DNA of 64,000 nt from CBDBLK01 sp965215445 (lineage in GTDB: Bacteria > Bdellovibrionota > Bacteriovoracia > Bacteriovoracales > Bacteriovoracaceae). Location: the NCBI GenBank assembly GCA_965215445.1, contig CBDCDT010000002.1, positions 1,736,001 through 1,800,000 of the forward strand, given 5' to 3'. Position numbers and translations under genes: made by a program. Under the pieces are notes generated by a model. It worked only from the letters and a program-made list of their open reading frames with translations, ran no database searches and was not told where the DNA came from. Shown piece by piece: positions 48,768 to 57,138 of the stretch. Each line of letters begins with the position of its first letter. Position 1 is the first letter of the stretch.

Positions 48768-50503
48768 CAGAAGGCCGTGCGGTGGAGTTGGCAAACTTTG
48801 TCTGTCAGTTGGGATTCGCCCACCAGAGTTTTTTGCAAGTTTTTGCGTGTGATAATTTCCAACTCCCCCGAGGCGTTGAAGGTCTTTTCACCCAAAACCA
48901 CGGTCAGGGGAAGGCCCAACAGTTCGGCGTCCTTAAATTTGAATCCCGCCCCGGCGTCACGGTCGTCGTAGAGCACGTCCAGGCCCGCCGCTTGCAAGTT
49001 CTGATAGATTTCTTCGCCCTTCTTTTTGATGCTTTCCGATTTTCCCACCAGCACCAAAGAGAGGTCGTAGGGGGCGATACTTTTGGGCCAGACGATGCCC
49101 TTGTCGTCGTGGTGTTGTTCGATGACGGCGGCGATAATGCGGGTCACTCCGATGCCGTAACAACCCATCAAGGGGGCGGTCGCGCGCCCGTTTTTGTCCA
49201 GCACGCTCACTTTCAAGGCCTTGGAGTAGAGGTCGCCCAGTTGAAAAATATGGCCGACTTCAATGCCGCGTTTGATGGTGACGCTTTCTTTTCCATCGGG
49301 GGTCAAGTCGCCTTCACGGGCCAGGCGCAGGTCGGCCACCTCAAAGTCGGCCACATCCCGGGAAGGTATCACGCCTTGAAAATGGGTGTCTGATTGGCAG
49401 GCACCGGCGACGTAGCTGGCGTCCAGGTTGACCGCGCGGTCGAAGATCACGCGCAGGGGAGAGGGCATTTTGGCCGCGCCGATATAACCTTTGGGAAGGC
49501 GGTGGCGTTCCAACAGGGCATCAGTGGCGGGGGCCACGGGTTCGCCGCCCAGATAATTTTTGAGTTTGGTTTCGCTCAACTCGTCGTCGCCCAAAAGTTG
49601 TAACAGGACAATTTTTTCTTCACCTTCCGCCAGATAGCTGTACACCAGCGCCTTGAGCGCGTGGTGGGGTGGTTTGCCCAGGAAATCGCAAACCTTTTTA
49701 ATCGTGTCTGTGCCGGGAGTGGAGATGCTTTGCAAGGCGGTCTTTGCAAAATCAAAATCCGGCACTTGGCGGACGGTTTCGGCGCGCTCCCGGTTGGCGG
49801 CGTAACCGTCTTGACCGAGTTGGGGGACGCAGACAATTTGGTCTTCTCCGGTGTCGGCCAGCACTTGGAACTCGTGGGTTTGGGAATCGCCGCCGGCCAT
49901 ATTTCCGGCATCCGCCTCCACTGCGACGAAGTCCAGGCCACAGCGCTCGAAGATGGCACAATAGGCGCGGTACATGGCCTGGTAGGAGGCGTCCATTCCC
50001 TGCTGGTCGATGTCGAAGGAATAGGCGTCTTTCATCACAAATTCCCGCGCGCGCATCAGTCCAAAGCGCGGGCGCAGTTCGTCCCTGAATTTGGTGTTGA
50101 TCTGGTACAGGTTGAGGGGCAGTTGCTTGTAGGACTTGACACTTTTGCGGAAGATGTCGGAAACCGCCTCTTCGTTGGTGGGGGAGAGGCACAGGTCGGC
50201 CCCGGATTTATCTTTAAACGAGAGCAGTTCGTCTCCCATTTTTTCCCAGCGGCCGGATTCTCGCCACAAATCTCCGGGGGTGACCACGCTGGCGAGCAGT
50301 TCAAAGGCCCCGGCGCGGTCCATTTCCTGGCGCACGATTTCTTCTATTTTGCGGATCGAGCGGCGGCCCATGGGAAGCTGGTTGTACAGGCCCGCTGCTG
50401 CCTTGTGAACCAATCCCGCCCGCAGCATCAGCCGGTGACTGGGAATTTGCGCATCGGCGGGGGATTCTTTATAAGTTTGCCAAAAACCTCGGGAGAGTCG
50501 CAT
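48767..50503 (-). CDS. proS: Prolyl-tRNA synthetase (bacterial type with editing domain)
   Basis: Charges tRNA-Pro. The 578-residue protein shows motif 1 (GLYNQLPMGRRSIRKIEEIV), motif 2 (TNEEAVSDIFRKSVKSYKQLP, INTKFRDELRPRFGLMRAREF, KDAYSF), a YbaK-like editing insertion (about residues 240-390), and motif 3 (MGCYGIGVTRIIAAVIEQ), with the anticodon-binding domain at the end. The length fits the bacterial class. It is coupled to rlmB and follows lpxC by 2 bp. Confidence 0.96.
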   Translation of the reverse strand: MRLSRGFWQTYKESPADAQIPSHRLMLRAGLVHKAAAGLYNQLPMGRRSIRKIEEIVRQEMDRAGAFELLASVVTPGDLWRESGRWEKMGDELLSFKDKSGADLCLSPTNEEAVSDIFRKSVKSYKQLPLNLYQINTKFRDELRPRFGLMRAREFVMKDAYSFDIDQQGMDASYQAMYRAYCAIFERCGLDFVAVEADAGNMAGGDSQTHEFQVLADTGEDQIVCVPQLGQDGYAANRERAETVRQVPDFDFAKTALQSISTPGTDTIKKVCDFLGKPPHHALKALVYSYLAEGEEKIVLLQLLGDDELSETKLKNYLGGEPVAPATDALLERHRLPKGYIGAAKMPSPLRVIFDRAVNLDASYVAGACQSDTHFQGVIPSRDVADFEVADLRLAREGDLTPDGKESVTIKRGIEVGHIFQLGDLYSKALKVSVLDKNGRATAPLMGCYGIGVTRIIAAVIEQHHDDKGIVWPKSIAPYDLSLVLVGKSESIKKKGEEIYQNLQAAGLDVLYDDRDAGAGFKFKDAELLGLPLTVVLGEKTFNASGELEIITRKNLQKTLVGESQLTDKVCQLHRTAF

Positions 50504-50505
50504 GC

Positions 50506-51423
50506 TTAAACGTTCATCGCCAGGGCGAGGGGCAGTTCAAAGGATTCCAGCACCTCTTTTTGCAGAGAGGAGGCGGAGACGACTTGATAGGCGTCGGGAG
50601 TGGCCAGCAGTTTTTTGCACAGGAGGTTGTGCAGGTTGTGTCCCGACTTGTAGGTGGTCACCTTGCCGGCGATTTCGTGTCCCAAAAGACTGAGGTCGCC
50701 GATGGTGTCTAAAATTTTGTGGCGGACAAATTCATCTCTGAAACGCAGCCCCTCGGCGTTGATGACTTTGAAATCGTCGAGCACGATGGCGTTGTCCAGG
50801 GAGCCGCCTTTAATCAGGCCCTTGCGCTTTAACATGCCCACGTCTTTGAGCAGTCCAAAAGTTCTGGCGCGGGCAATTTCTTCAATATAGTTTTGGCAGG
50901 AAAATTCAAAGCATTTTTTTTGCGTCCTGATGGTGGGGTGGGCGAAGGTGATGGTGGATTCGACGATCAGGCGGTTACAGGGTTCGATGGTCGCCCACTT
51001 GTCGCCCAGGTCAACGCGCACGGGTTTGAGAATAATCAGAAATTTTTTGGAGCGGTTGAGTGTGGTGATGCCGGTTTCCTTGAGCAAAAAGACAAAGGAG
51101 GCCCCCGAACCGTCCATGATGGGAACTTCGGGGCCGTCAATTTCACAGTAGACGTTGTCGATGCCCAGTCCGTAAAAGACCGAGAGCAGATGTTCCACCG
51201 TGTGAATGGCACTGGCACCACTGCCCACTGTAGTGTTGTTTTCGGTGGCGCCCACGGTTTGCACATGCGCTTTGACCAGTGGTTTGCCGGGCAGGTCGAT
51301 TCTCCTGAACTGAATTCCAAAATCGGCCGCCGCCGGATGCATCGCCAGGGTCACTTTGTGGCCGGAGTGGATACCGATGCCGGTGACGGAGATTTCTTTG
51401 GCGAGAGTGCGTTGGTGTAACAT
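50506..51423 (-). CDS. lpxC: UDP-3-O-acyl-N-acetylglucosamine deacetylase
   Basis: First committed step of lipid A synthesis, showing that the organism makes lipopolysaccharide. The 305-residue zinc enzyme has GIGIHSGHKV near the start, a zinc His in SAIHTVEHLLSVFYGL (about residue 78), the EIDGPEVPIMDGS segment, and RDEFVRHKILDTIGDLSLLG carrying the other His and Asp ligands. Its stop is 2 bp before the proS start. The 156 bp upstream, to 51579, show no gene. Confidence 0.96.
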   Translation of the reverse strand: MLHQRTLAKEISVTGIGIHSGHKVTLAMHPAAADFGIQFRRIDLPGKPLVKAHVQTVGATENNTTVGSGASAIHTVEHLLSVFYGLGIDNVYCEIDGPEVPIMDGSGASFVFLLKETGITTLNRSKKFLIILKPVRVDLGDKWATIEPCNRLIVESTITFAHPTIRTQKKCFEFSCQNYIEEIARARTFGLLKDVGMLKRKGLIKGGSLDNAIVLDDFKVINAEGLRFRDEFVRHKILDTIGDLSLLGHEIAGKVTTYKSGHNLHNLLCKKLLATPDAYQVVSASSLQKEVLESFELPLALAMNV

Positions 51424-51579
51424 TTAAAAAACCTAAATAGTCAAATTTTTAGGGCCTATTATCGCCCCTGTCTCACACTACTGGCAAGTTTCCTCGTGAG
51501 ACTACCTGCATCGTCTATTTTAACGGCAGGCCTTATTAACAACAAGTTTAAAATTGCCAAAGGCAAGTTTTTACTCTTT

Positions 51580-53937
51580 TTACTCCTCGGGGGGAGTGGG
51601 CAGGCACGCCACCATGGCGATGGGGATGACCAAAAAGGCGGCCCCCAAAAGGTAGGGGAAGGCCCCGCCCCAACGCCAGTAGGAAAGCCCCGCCGCCAGT
51701 GGCCCTATCACCCGCGCCAGTGCTCCCAGACTGCGGAAAATGCCCAGGCCCAGGCCTTGATTTTGCGCTGGCGTATACAGTGAAATCAGGGCGGTCAGGC
51801 AGGGAATGGCCATGGCGCTGCCGATCGAGAGGAAAAAAAGGCCGGTGTATAAAATCCAGGAAGAAGAGGCCCAGGCAATCGCCAGCAGCCCGGGAATCAA
51901 CAGCACCAGCCCCTGCAGGGCCATCCTTTTTTCCCCCACGCGGGAGGCCTTGCGGCGCACATATCCGCCTTGAGTTAAGGCGATTAAAACGCCGATGAAG
52001 ACGAACATCCAGGCGTTGTCCAGGCCCGAATAGGAAAGGCGCTCCACCGCCAAAAAGGTAAGGGTAAATTCCATACCGGAAAAGGCGAGCAAAAAGAGGA
52101 AGTGCGCCAGGTTGGTGAGGTTGAAACCGGGGTAGGGCAGGGGGCGAAACAGTTGCCACGGGTTGGCACTGCGCTGATGAGTTTTTTGGCCGCGAAGGGC
52201 CGGGGGCAGGGTTTCGGGAAAGGAGCGGGCGACCCACACCAAATTGACCGCACTCAAGACAAAGGCCAGCAGGGCGGGGAGGGAAAAGGGATTGACCCCC
52301 CAGGACTGCGATGCGGGAAAGACGGCGGACAGGTCGAGCAAGCTGGTAATTCCTCCCAGCGCGGGGCCAAGAATGAAGCCCAGAGCGAAGGCGATCCCGA
52401 TGATGGCCATGCCCTTGGAGCGGTTTTGGCGTTCGGTGACGTCTCCCACGACCGCCGTGGCGGTGGAGATATTGCCCGCCATAATGCCGCCGATAAAGCG
52501 GGCGAAAATGAGCAGGGTGAAGCTGCCGCTAAAAAACCACAAGGCATAACTCAGAGTAAGCCCCGCCAAACTGGTAATCAGCACCGGCCGGCGCCCGATT
52601 TTGTCCGAGAGCGTACCCCACAGGGGCGCGGCCACAAATTGCAGCAATGAATACAGTGCCCCCAGAGCGCTACCAAATAAAACCACGCTGGAGATGTCGC
52701 CGCCGCCGGCAGAGGCCCAGCGTGCCACCCCGTCAAAGATCAAGCGCAAAAAAGGATTGTCTCCGTCGACTTCCAAATAGTGTTTGGCCAGGGCGGGAAA
52801 GAGCGGGAAGATGATAGAAAACCCCACCAAGTCCAAAAACAGGGTGGCAAAAACCATTTTCAAAGTGGATTTGGCCTGGGGATTCAAGGGGGTAGAGGAG
52901 AGCTTTTGTTCGGGCATGGGGGGAACCTCCGGTTGATGGTATAATTCGCGTTGGGCGTTAGCGTCTGCTTTGAGATGCCGGCGGGCGAGTTCGGCAAAGT
53001 CTGCACACCACTGGGGATCGCTGTTGAGGCAGGGGATGAGCGAAATTTCGGCGCCGAGCTTTTTGACTTCGCTGCCCAATTCATGGCCGATTTCATCCGT
53101 GGTTTCCAGGCAATCGGCGACAAAACTGGGGCAGTAGACGGCAATTCTTTTGGCCCCCCGGATGGCCAGATCATGGCAAAAGCGGTCGGTGTAGGGGCCG
53201 AGCCACTCTTCGGAACCAAAGCGCGACTGAAAAGTGAAGTGGATGTCTTCCGTGCGGCGCTTTTGGCGCAATCCCTTTTGGAGCAGGCAAAAAGTCTCCC
53301 AGCAGTGGCGGTAGTAAAGATCGCCTTTGGCGAGCACGCGCCTGATGGGAATGCCGTGAAAGGAGATGACCAGGGCATCCGCCGGGTGGCCTTCCAAATG
53401 CTGGTGGATATTGTTCACGCTATGGTCGATGAAAGCGCGGGCGCGGTGAAAGCTGGTCAAAAATTCAAACCGGGGGATGTTGACCCGGTTTTTGAGTTGC
53501 CCGCAAAAGGCGTCTACCGCGCTGGCCACCGTGCCTTCGCAGTATTGGGGAAAGAGGGGAATCGCCAGGATGCGCTCGATGGGGCCTTGCTTTTCCCAAG
53601 CGTCCCAAACGTCTGGGATATTCGGCCGCCCCAAGAGAAAGGCGTGCCCTACCTCTGCCTCGGGTAGCTGGGCCTGAATTTTTTGGGCAAAGTCGCGGGT
53701 GATTTTGGGCAGGGGAAACCCGTCTCCCTGCCAGATGCGGGCGTAGGCGCGGGCGCTTTGCGCTGGGCGAAATGGCAGCACGGCACCGTAGAGGATGATT
53801 TTCCACCACCAGGCGGGTAAATCCACCACTCGGGGGTCGCCCAAAAAGTCTTTCAGGTAGCTTCTCACGTCGCTGGTCTTGAGACTGGCGGGGGAGCCGA
53901 GTTGCAGCAGCAAAATTTTTTCGGGGTGTGTTGCCAT
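51580..53937 (-). CDS. hemH: Ferrochelatase-MFS transporter fusion
   Basis: One uninterrupted 785-residue frame. Residues 1-340 are a complete ferrochelatase: ILLLQLGSPAS, catalytic His194 in LVISFHGIP and Glu278 in VADCLETTDEIG, inserting iron into protoporphyrin. Residues about 360-780 are a 12-helix MFS permease of the TetA-like drug-transporter type: APLWGTLSDKIGRRPVLITS, FARFIGGIMAGNISTATAVV. An internal in-frame ATG at 52917 has GGAGG eight bases upstream, so a separate transporter (445 residues) could also be made. No stop codon separates the parts. Confidence 0.85.
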   Translation of the reverse strand: MATHPEKILLLQLGSPASLKTSDVRSYLKDFLGDPRVVDLPAWWWKIILYGAVLPFRPAQSARAYARIWQGDGFPLPKITRDFAQKIQAQLPEAEVGHAFLLGRPNIPDVWDAWEKQGPIERILAIPLFPQYCEGTVASAVDAFCGQLKNRVNIPRFEFLTSFHRARAFIDHSVNNIHQHLEGHPADALVISFHGIPIRRVLAKGDLYYRHCWETFCLLQKGLRQKRRTEDIHFTFQSRFGSEEWLGPYTDRFCHDLAIRGAKRIAVYCPSFVADCLETTDEIGHELGSEVKKLGAEISLIPCLNSDPQWCADFAELARRHLKADANAQRELYHQPEVPPMPEQKLSSTPLNPQAKSTLKMVFATLFLDLVGFSIIFPLFPALAKHYLEVDGDNPFLRLIFDGVARWASAGGGDISSVVLFGSALGALYSLLQFVAAPLWGTLSDKIGRRPVLITSLAGLTLSYALWFFSGSFTLLIFARFIGGIMAGNISTATAVVGDVTERQNRSKGMAIIGIAFALGFILGPALGGITSLLDLSAVFPASQSWGVNPFSLPALLAFVLSAVNLVWVARSFPETLPPALRGQKTHQRSANPWQLFRPLPYPGFNLTNLAHFLFLLAFSGMEFTLTFLAVERLSYSGLDNAWMFVFIGVLIALTQGGYVRRKASRVGEKRMALQGLVLLIPGLLAIAWASSSWILYTGLFFLSIGSAMAIPCLTALISLYTPAQNQGLGLGIFRSLGALARVIGPLAAGLSYWRWGGAFPYLLGAAFLVIPIAMVACLPTPPEE

Positions 53938-53981
53938 GTCCACTGTCTGGAGGTATAGCATGGCCTATAAGGAGTTGCCCA

Positions 53982-54497
53982 ATGGCCTTTCAACATGGCC
54001 GGCCAGACACAGATTTTACGGGATTGCCTTTGGGAGAGTCCAGCACCGACTATCCCACCTCCTATGCCCCCGAAGTTTTGGCCACCTTTCCCAACCAAAA
54101 CCCCGGCGCGGATGCCTGGACCAGTTTGCTGTGCAGTGAGTTTACCAGTCTGTGCCCGGTGACCAAACAACCGGATTTTGCCCGCATCTATGTCAACTAT
54201 ATTGCCGACAAACTGATGGTGGAGAGCAAGTCGATGAAACTCTACCTGTTCAGCTTTAGAAACCACGGCGCTTTTCACGAGGACTGCGTGCAGACCATTT
54301 GCGACGATTTATTTGAGTTGCTCGCACCCAAATTTCTCGAAGTGGCAGGGGAGTTTACTCTCAGGGGAGGCATCAGCATTTGTCCCTACGCCTCCCGTGC
54401 GGGCGATGATACTCACTTTTGCGCCTTGAGAGACAAGCGTTTGAGCGAATATGCCCCCGGCCGCTACACCATGCCGGTGGGGAAACTTTATTCGTAG
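53982..54497 (+). CDS. queF: NADPH-dependent preQ0 reductase
   Basis: Reduces preQ0 to preQ1 in queuosine synthesis. The 171-residue unimodular (YkvM-type) enzyme shows the nucleophile Cys in EFTSLCPVTKQPDFARIYV (the usual Gly after PVT is Lys here), and ESKSMKLYLFSFRNHGAFHEDC with the catalytic Glu and the NADPH-binding motif. ATG 53982 follows AAGGAG. It is divergent from hemH with 44 bp between starts. Confidence 0.93.
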   Translation: MAFQHGRPDTDFTGLPLGESSTDYPTSYAPEVLATFPNQNPGADAWTSLLCSEFTSLCPVTKQPDFARIYVNYIADKLMVESKSMKLYLFSFRNHGAFHEDCVQTICDDLFELLAPKFLEVAGEFTLRGGISICPYASRAGDDTHFCALRDKRLSEYAPGRYTMPVGKLYS

Positions 54498-54513
54498 AGT
54501 GTCTTTTTGATGT

Positions 54514-54542
54514 TTGACAATGTATATACATTAGGATAGAAT
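54514..54542 (+). promoter_or_regulatory. BrnTA promoter with palindromic operator
   Basis: TTGACA (54514-54519), 17-bp spacer, TAGAAT (54537-54542). The perfect palindrome AATGTATATACATT (54519-54532) fills the spacer, placed to block RNA polymerase when bound by the ribbon-helix-helix antitoxin. The predicted start site coincides with the brnT ATG at 54548, so the mRNA is probably leaderless. Confidence 0.75.
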
Positions 54543-54547
54543 GGAAT

Positions 54548-54829
54548 ATGAAATTTGAATGGGATGAGAACAAAAACGAAAGTAATTTCTCTAAACACGG
54601 AGTTTGGTTCGAGGAAGCGCAAACTTTATGGGCCGATGCCTGCGCTTTGGAATTTTTTGACCCAGATCACAGCGATTTTGAAGACCGTTTTATCCGCATC
54701 GGCCATTCTTCAAAGAAGAGATTACTCTTGGCCGTTTTTTGCGAACGTATCACTCAAAAAAAGATACGTTTAATTTCGGCCCGCAGGGCAACTAAAAGGG
54801 AGGTGAGAGAATATGAAGAAGGAATATAA
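54548..54829 (+). CDS. brnT: BrnT-type ribonuclease toxin
   Basis: This 93-residue toxin matches BrnT closely: FEWDENKNESNFSKHGVWFEEA at the N-terminus, DRFIRIGHSSKKRLLLAVF, and the C-terminal IRLISARRATKREVREYEEG, which carries the Arg-rich catalytic region. It has a RelE-like fold and cleaves RNA in characterised members. The 3' end overlaps brnA by 17 bp, as is usual. Confidence 0.92.
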   Translation: MKFEWDENKNESNFSKHGVWFEEAQTLWADACALEFFDPDHSDFEDRFIRIGHSSKKRLLLAVFCERITQKKIRLISARRATKREVREYEEGI

Positions 54830-55061
54830 TCTCAAAAAACTGAAAAAGCGTCCCGGAAAAGTGAAAATTGATTCCGAGGCCGTGAAAGTTCCCATCAGCT
54901 TGAGAGTAGATAGTGCTGTACTCGCCGATTTAAAGACGGAGGCCCAGCGTTTGGGAACGCCCTACCAGACTTTAATTGGCAGTATTTTACACAGGTACGT
55001 CCATGGCGAATTGGTCGACCGCAAAGCTATTGAAATCTTGGAAGATCTTTCAGTCTCGTAG
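54813..55061 (+). CDS. brnA: BrnA-type antitoxin
   Basis: This 82-residue ribbon-helix-helix protein has a basic N-terminus (KKLKKRPGKVKID) and a C-terminal DNA-binding part VPISLRVDSAVLADLKTEAQRLGTPYQTLIGSIL. It neutralises BrnT and, with it, represses the operon through the 54519-54532 palindrome. It starts inside brnT. Confidence 0.9.
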   Translation: MKKEYNLKKLKKRPGKVKIDSEAVKVPISLRVDSAVLADLKTEAQRLGTPYQTLIGSILHRYVHGELVDRKAIEILEDLSVS

Positions 55062-55063
55062 TA

Positions 55064-55759
55064 TCATTCCGTCTTGTTTGTCTCTGGCCTTCTTCCGTGG
55101 GTATTGAGAAATTCGGTGAACGCCTCCATGGCAAAGCGCTGGTCGGTGTTTTTGTTTTCATCGTAGACCAGGCCCGCGCGTATTTGCCGCACCAGGCGTT
55201 GGTTGGTGGCGTAGCGATTCCCCTCTAAAAGTGAATCGACTCCTAATCCCGAAAAAATCACCAATGGTATGGAAATGATGGCCGTGATGAAGGAAGTTCT
55301 GGATGAAAGTGGTGGATGCTTTACTTCTAAACTATGCATGATAGTCGATATGGTTGCAAGTATTGCTCCGCCCCCAAACCCTATCAATCCAAAGGGAACG
55401 AGAAATTTCTTTGCCCGATAATTTTCATAATTTTCTTCTTCCTCTGGAGATGCTAAAACGGCACTCAAATCGCGCAGGAATTGATCCAGATCGGCCCGGG
55501 TGACTTCAATGGGGATGCAGCCCAGGGTGATGTGTTCGGTGATATTGTCGGCGAGAAGGTCGCCATTGAGCCACGTCCTTTTTTGTTTGCCGTCCTGACA
55601 GGCGTGAACCAACAGGGTTTCCCCGGCACTTTCCGGGGCCTCCACAAAGTAAAAATCGGGAACGGTGTCAATCAGGGCCTTTTGGGCCAAAACCGGGCCA
55701 GAAGTAAGAATCAGGGCGGGGGCGAGCAGGGAAGTCAGAAACATTTTAAAATTTTTCAC
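55064..55759 (-). CDS. Exported membrane protein of unknown function
   Basis: This 231-residue protein has a signal peptide (about 1-25, ending PVLAQ) and a polar domain (VPDFYFVEAPESAGETLLVH, two Cys) with QFLRDLSAVLASPEEEENYE. Two membrane segments follow (FLVPFGLIGFGGGAILATIS; SFITAIISIPLVIFSGLG) before a polar tail. The overall plan (signal, acidic polar segment, two or three helices, short tail) resembles the cassettes at 7-10 kb, but sequence identity by eye is low. It is convergent with brnA, 2 bp apart. Confidence 0.65.
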   Translation of the reverse strand: MKNFKMFLTSLLAPALILTSGPVLAQKALIDTVPDFYFVEAPESAGETLLVHACQDGKQKRTWLNGDLLADNITEHITLGCIPIEVTRADLDQFLRDLSAVLASPEEEENYENYRAKKFLVPFGLIGFGGGAILATISTIMHSLEVKHPPLSSRTSFITAIISIPLVIFSGLGVDSLLEGNRYATNQRLVRQIRAGLVYDENKNTDQRFAMEAFTEFLNTHGRRPETNKTE

Positions 55760-55867
55760 GGCGCATCTCCTTGTTGGTGACCTTTATGAATCAAAAATCT
55801 GAAGATGTCAAATTTTTTTTGCGCTATGCGCGTTTATTCAAAAGAAAAATTTGTTAGAGTGAAAACC

Positions 55868-56062
55868 ATGTTTGGATTGGGAATGGCCGAGGCCTTGATT
55901 TTACTGGCGGTGGTTTTGCTTCTATTTGGGGCCAAGCGCATCCCCGAACTGGGCAGTTCCATGGGCCGGGCACTGACCAACTTCAAGCGCGGTCTGCGCG
56001 AAAACCCTGGCGATGAAATTAAGCACGTTCCCGGCGAAAAAAAGCGCAGTTCAAACTTGTAA
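55868..56062 (+). CDS. tatA: Twin-arginine translocase subunit TatA/E
   Basis: This 64-residue protein begins MFGLGMAEALILLAVVLLLFG, a single helix, then the conserved AKRIPELGSSMGRALTNFKRG amphipathic helix and a charged tail. It forms the pore-like part of the Tat system exporting folded proteins. ATG 55868 is chosen since the family starts two to five residues before the helix; the open frame extends upstream without homology. No tatB or tatC is nearby. Confidence 0.9.
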   Translation: MFGLGMAEALILLAVVLLLFGAKRIPELGSSMGRALTNFKRGLRENPGDEIKHVPGEKKRSSNL

Positions 56063-56067
56063 TGTCC

Positions 56068-56646
56068 TCAACTCACAATGTTTAAGGCCCAATCAGGGGG
56101 CCTTTTGGTGAGGAATTTAACTTTTCCGACAGTTATTTTGCAGATAATGGTAAAGGGATTGTCCGGTCTGGAGTTATCCAAGAGGATGGCCTTGTTGGCA
56201 ATTTTTATCGCTTCTTTCATATAGTTCAATACTCTCGGCAAGCGTGCTCTGATTTTTTCTTCGGGAACGGAATGTCCGCCTTCGCTTACTCGCTGAAGAA
56301 CACGCGCTACATTAAGTTCTACACTTTCCAGGCCGATGTAAACCAGAATCACTTCAAAGGAATTGGCCTTGGCCTCTCTGAGCAAATCCAGTTTTGATGG
56401 GTGTGAAAAGACTGTTTCAAAACAAAACGATATTCCCTTGGCAAGGTTTTGATAGCACTGTTTCCTGGCCGCTTTCTGGGCAAAGGCCTCCGACTCGGAA
56501 TGTGCGAAATCAAACTGTTGTTTTTGTATTTCGTCTGCATTTACGAAATGAATTCCTTTGGACTTGAGTCTGGTTTTATAAAACGTAGACTTGCCTGCAC
56601 CATTCCCACCTGCCAAAATCCAAAGTTGCCTATTTGCCGTTTTCAT
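56068..56646 (-). CDS. Zeta-type toxin (P-loop kinase)
   Basis: This 192-residue protein starts at ATG 56646, inside the upstream antitoxin gene. It has Walker A LAGGNGAGKSTFYK (residues about 9-22), NADEIQKQ for substrate binding, FETVFSHPSKLDLLREAK and EEKIRARLPRVL, all typical of zeta toxins, which phosphorylate UDP-N-acetylglucosamine in characterised cases. The overlap with the antitoxin is 17 bp. Activity is inferred from the family. Confidence 0.82.
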   Translation of the reverse strand: MKTANRQLWILAGGNGAGKSTFYKTRLKSKGIHFVNADEIQKQQFDFAHSESEAFAQKAARKQCYQNLAKGISFCFETVFSHPSKLDLLREAKANSFEVILVYIGLESVELNVARVLQRVSEGGHSVPEEKIRARLPRVLNYMKEAIKIANKAILLDNSRPDNPFTIICKITVGKVKFLTKRPPDWALNIVS

Positions 56647-57049
56647 CAAAATTCTGGGCCACGACAAAAACGCCGTTTTCAATTTTACCCACGAGAATTT
56701 GGCCGTCGCTGGTCTGTTTTTCGAGAAGGCCAGGGTGTTTTTCGCTCATGCGGAACCATTCACTTCCAGATACGACTTGGGAGGTGAGTTTTCCGCTTTT
56801 GCGATCGGCCTCCAGTTGGCCAAAAACTTCCTCGAAGTCAACGCTCTGTGATTTTAAAGGCCTGACTAAAATTTCGATTTTCTCTTGAAGAAGTTCATTG
56901 ACTTGTTGGGGGATCAGGTTTTTTTCCACAACCCTTCCAATTATGGCCCAGTATTCAACCTGTTTGGCCGCTGACCGTACCAAAGGCATGCCTTCTTCAT
57001 CGGCGAGGTGATAAAGCCGCTTACTAATTTTAATGGGTTTGGCCGACAA
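56630..57049 (-). CDS. ParD-like antitoxin of the zeta-type toxin
   Basis: This 139-residue protein resembles ParD-like antitoxins: KISKRLYHLADEEGMPLVRSA, AAKQVEYWAIIGRVVE, then a helical C-terminus. The last ~60 residues (SEWFRMSEKHPGLLEKQTSD, LVGKIENGVFVVAQ) look like a toxin-binding part. The start is TTG at 57049 behind GAGAGGAAC. An inverted repeat upstream is a likely operator. The order antitoxin-toxin with overlap is typical. Confidence 0.78.
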   Translation of the reverse strand: MSAKPIKISKRLYHLADEEGMPLVRSAAKQVEYWAIIGRVVEKNLIPQQVNELLQEKIEILVRPLKSQSVDFEEVFGQLEADRKSGKLTSQVVSGSEWFRMSEKHPGLLEKQTSDGQILVGKIENGVFVVAQNFDENGK

Positions 57050-57068
57050 TAGTTCCTCTCTGGTTTTG

Positions 57069-57082
57069 GTAACTTTTGTTAC
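57069..57082. promoter_or_regulatory. Inverted repeat upstream of the zeta-type module
   Basis: GTAAC (57069-57073) and GTTAC (57078-57082) around TTTT. It is 20 bp upstream of the antitoxin start, beside the A/T-rich TATATATA that could be the -10 on the minus strand. Confidence 0.5.
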
Positions 57083-57138
57083 TTATATATACTATTGTAA
57101 CACATAATGAAAAAGACTGCAATTCTTCATTTTTGGCC

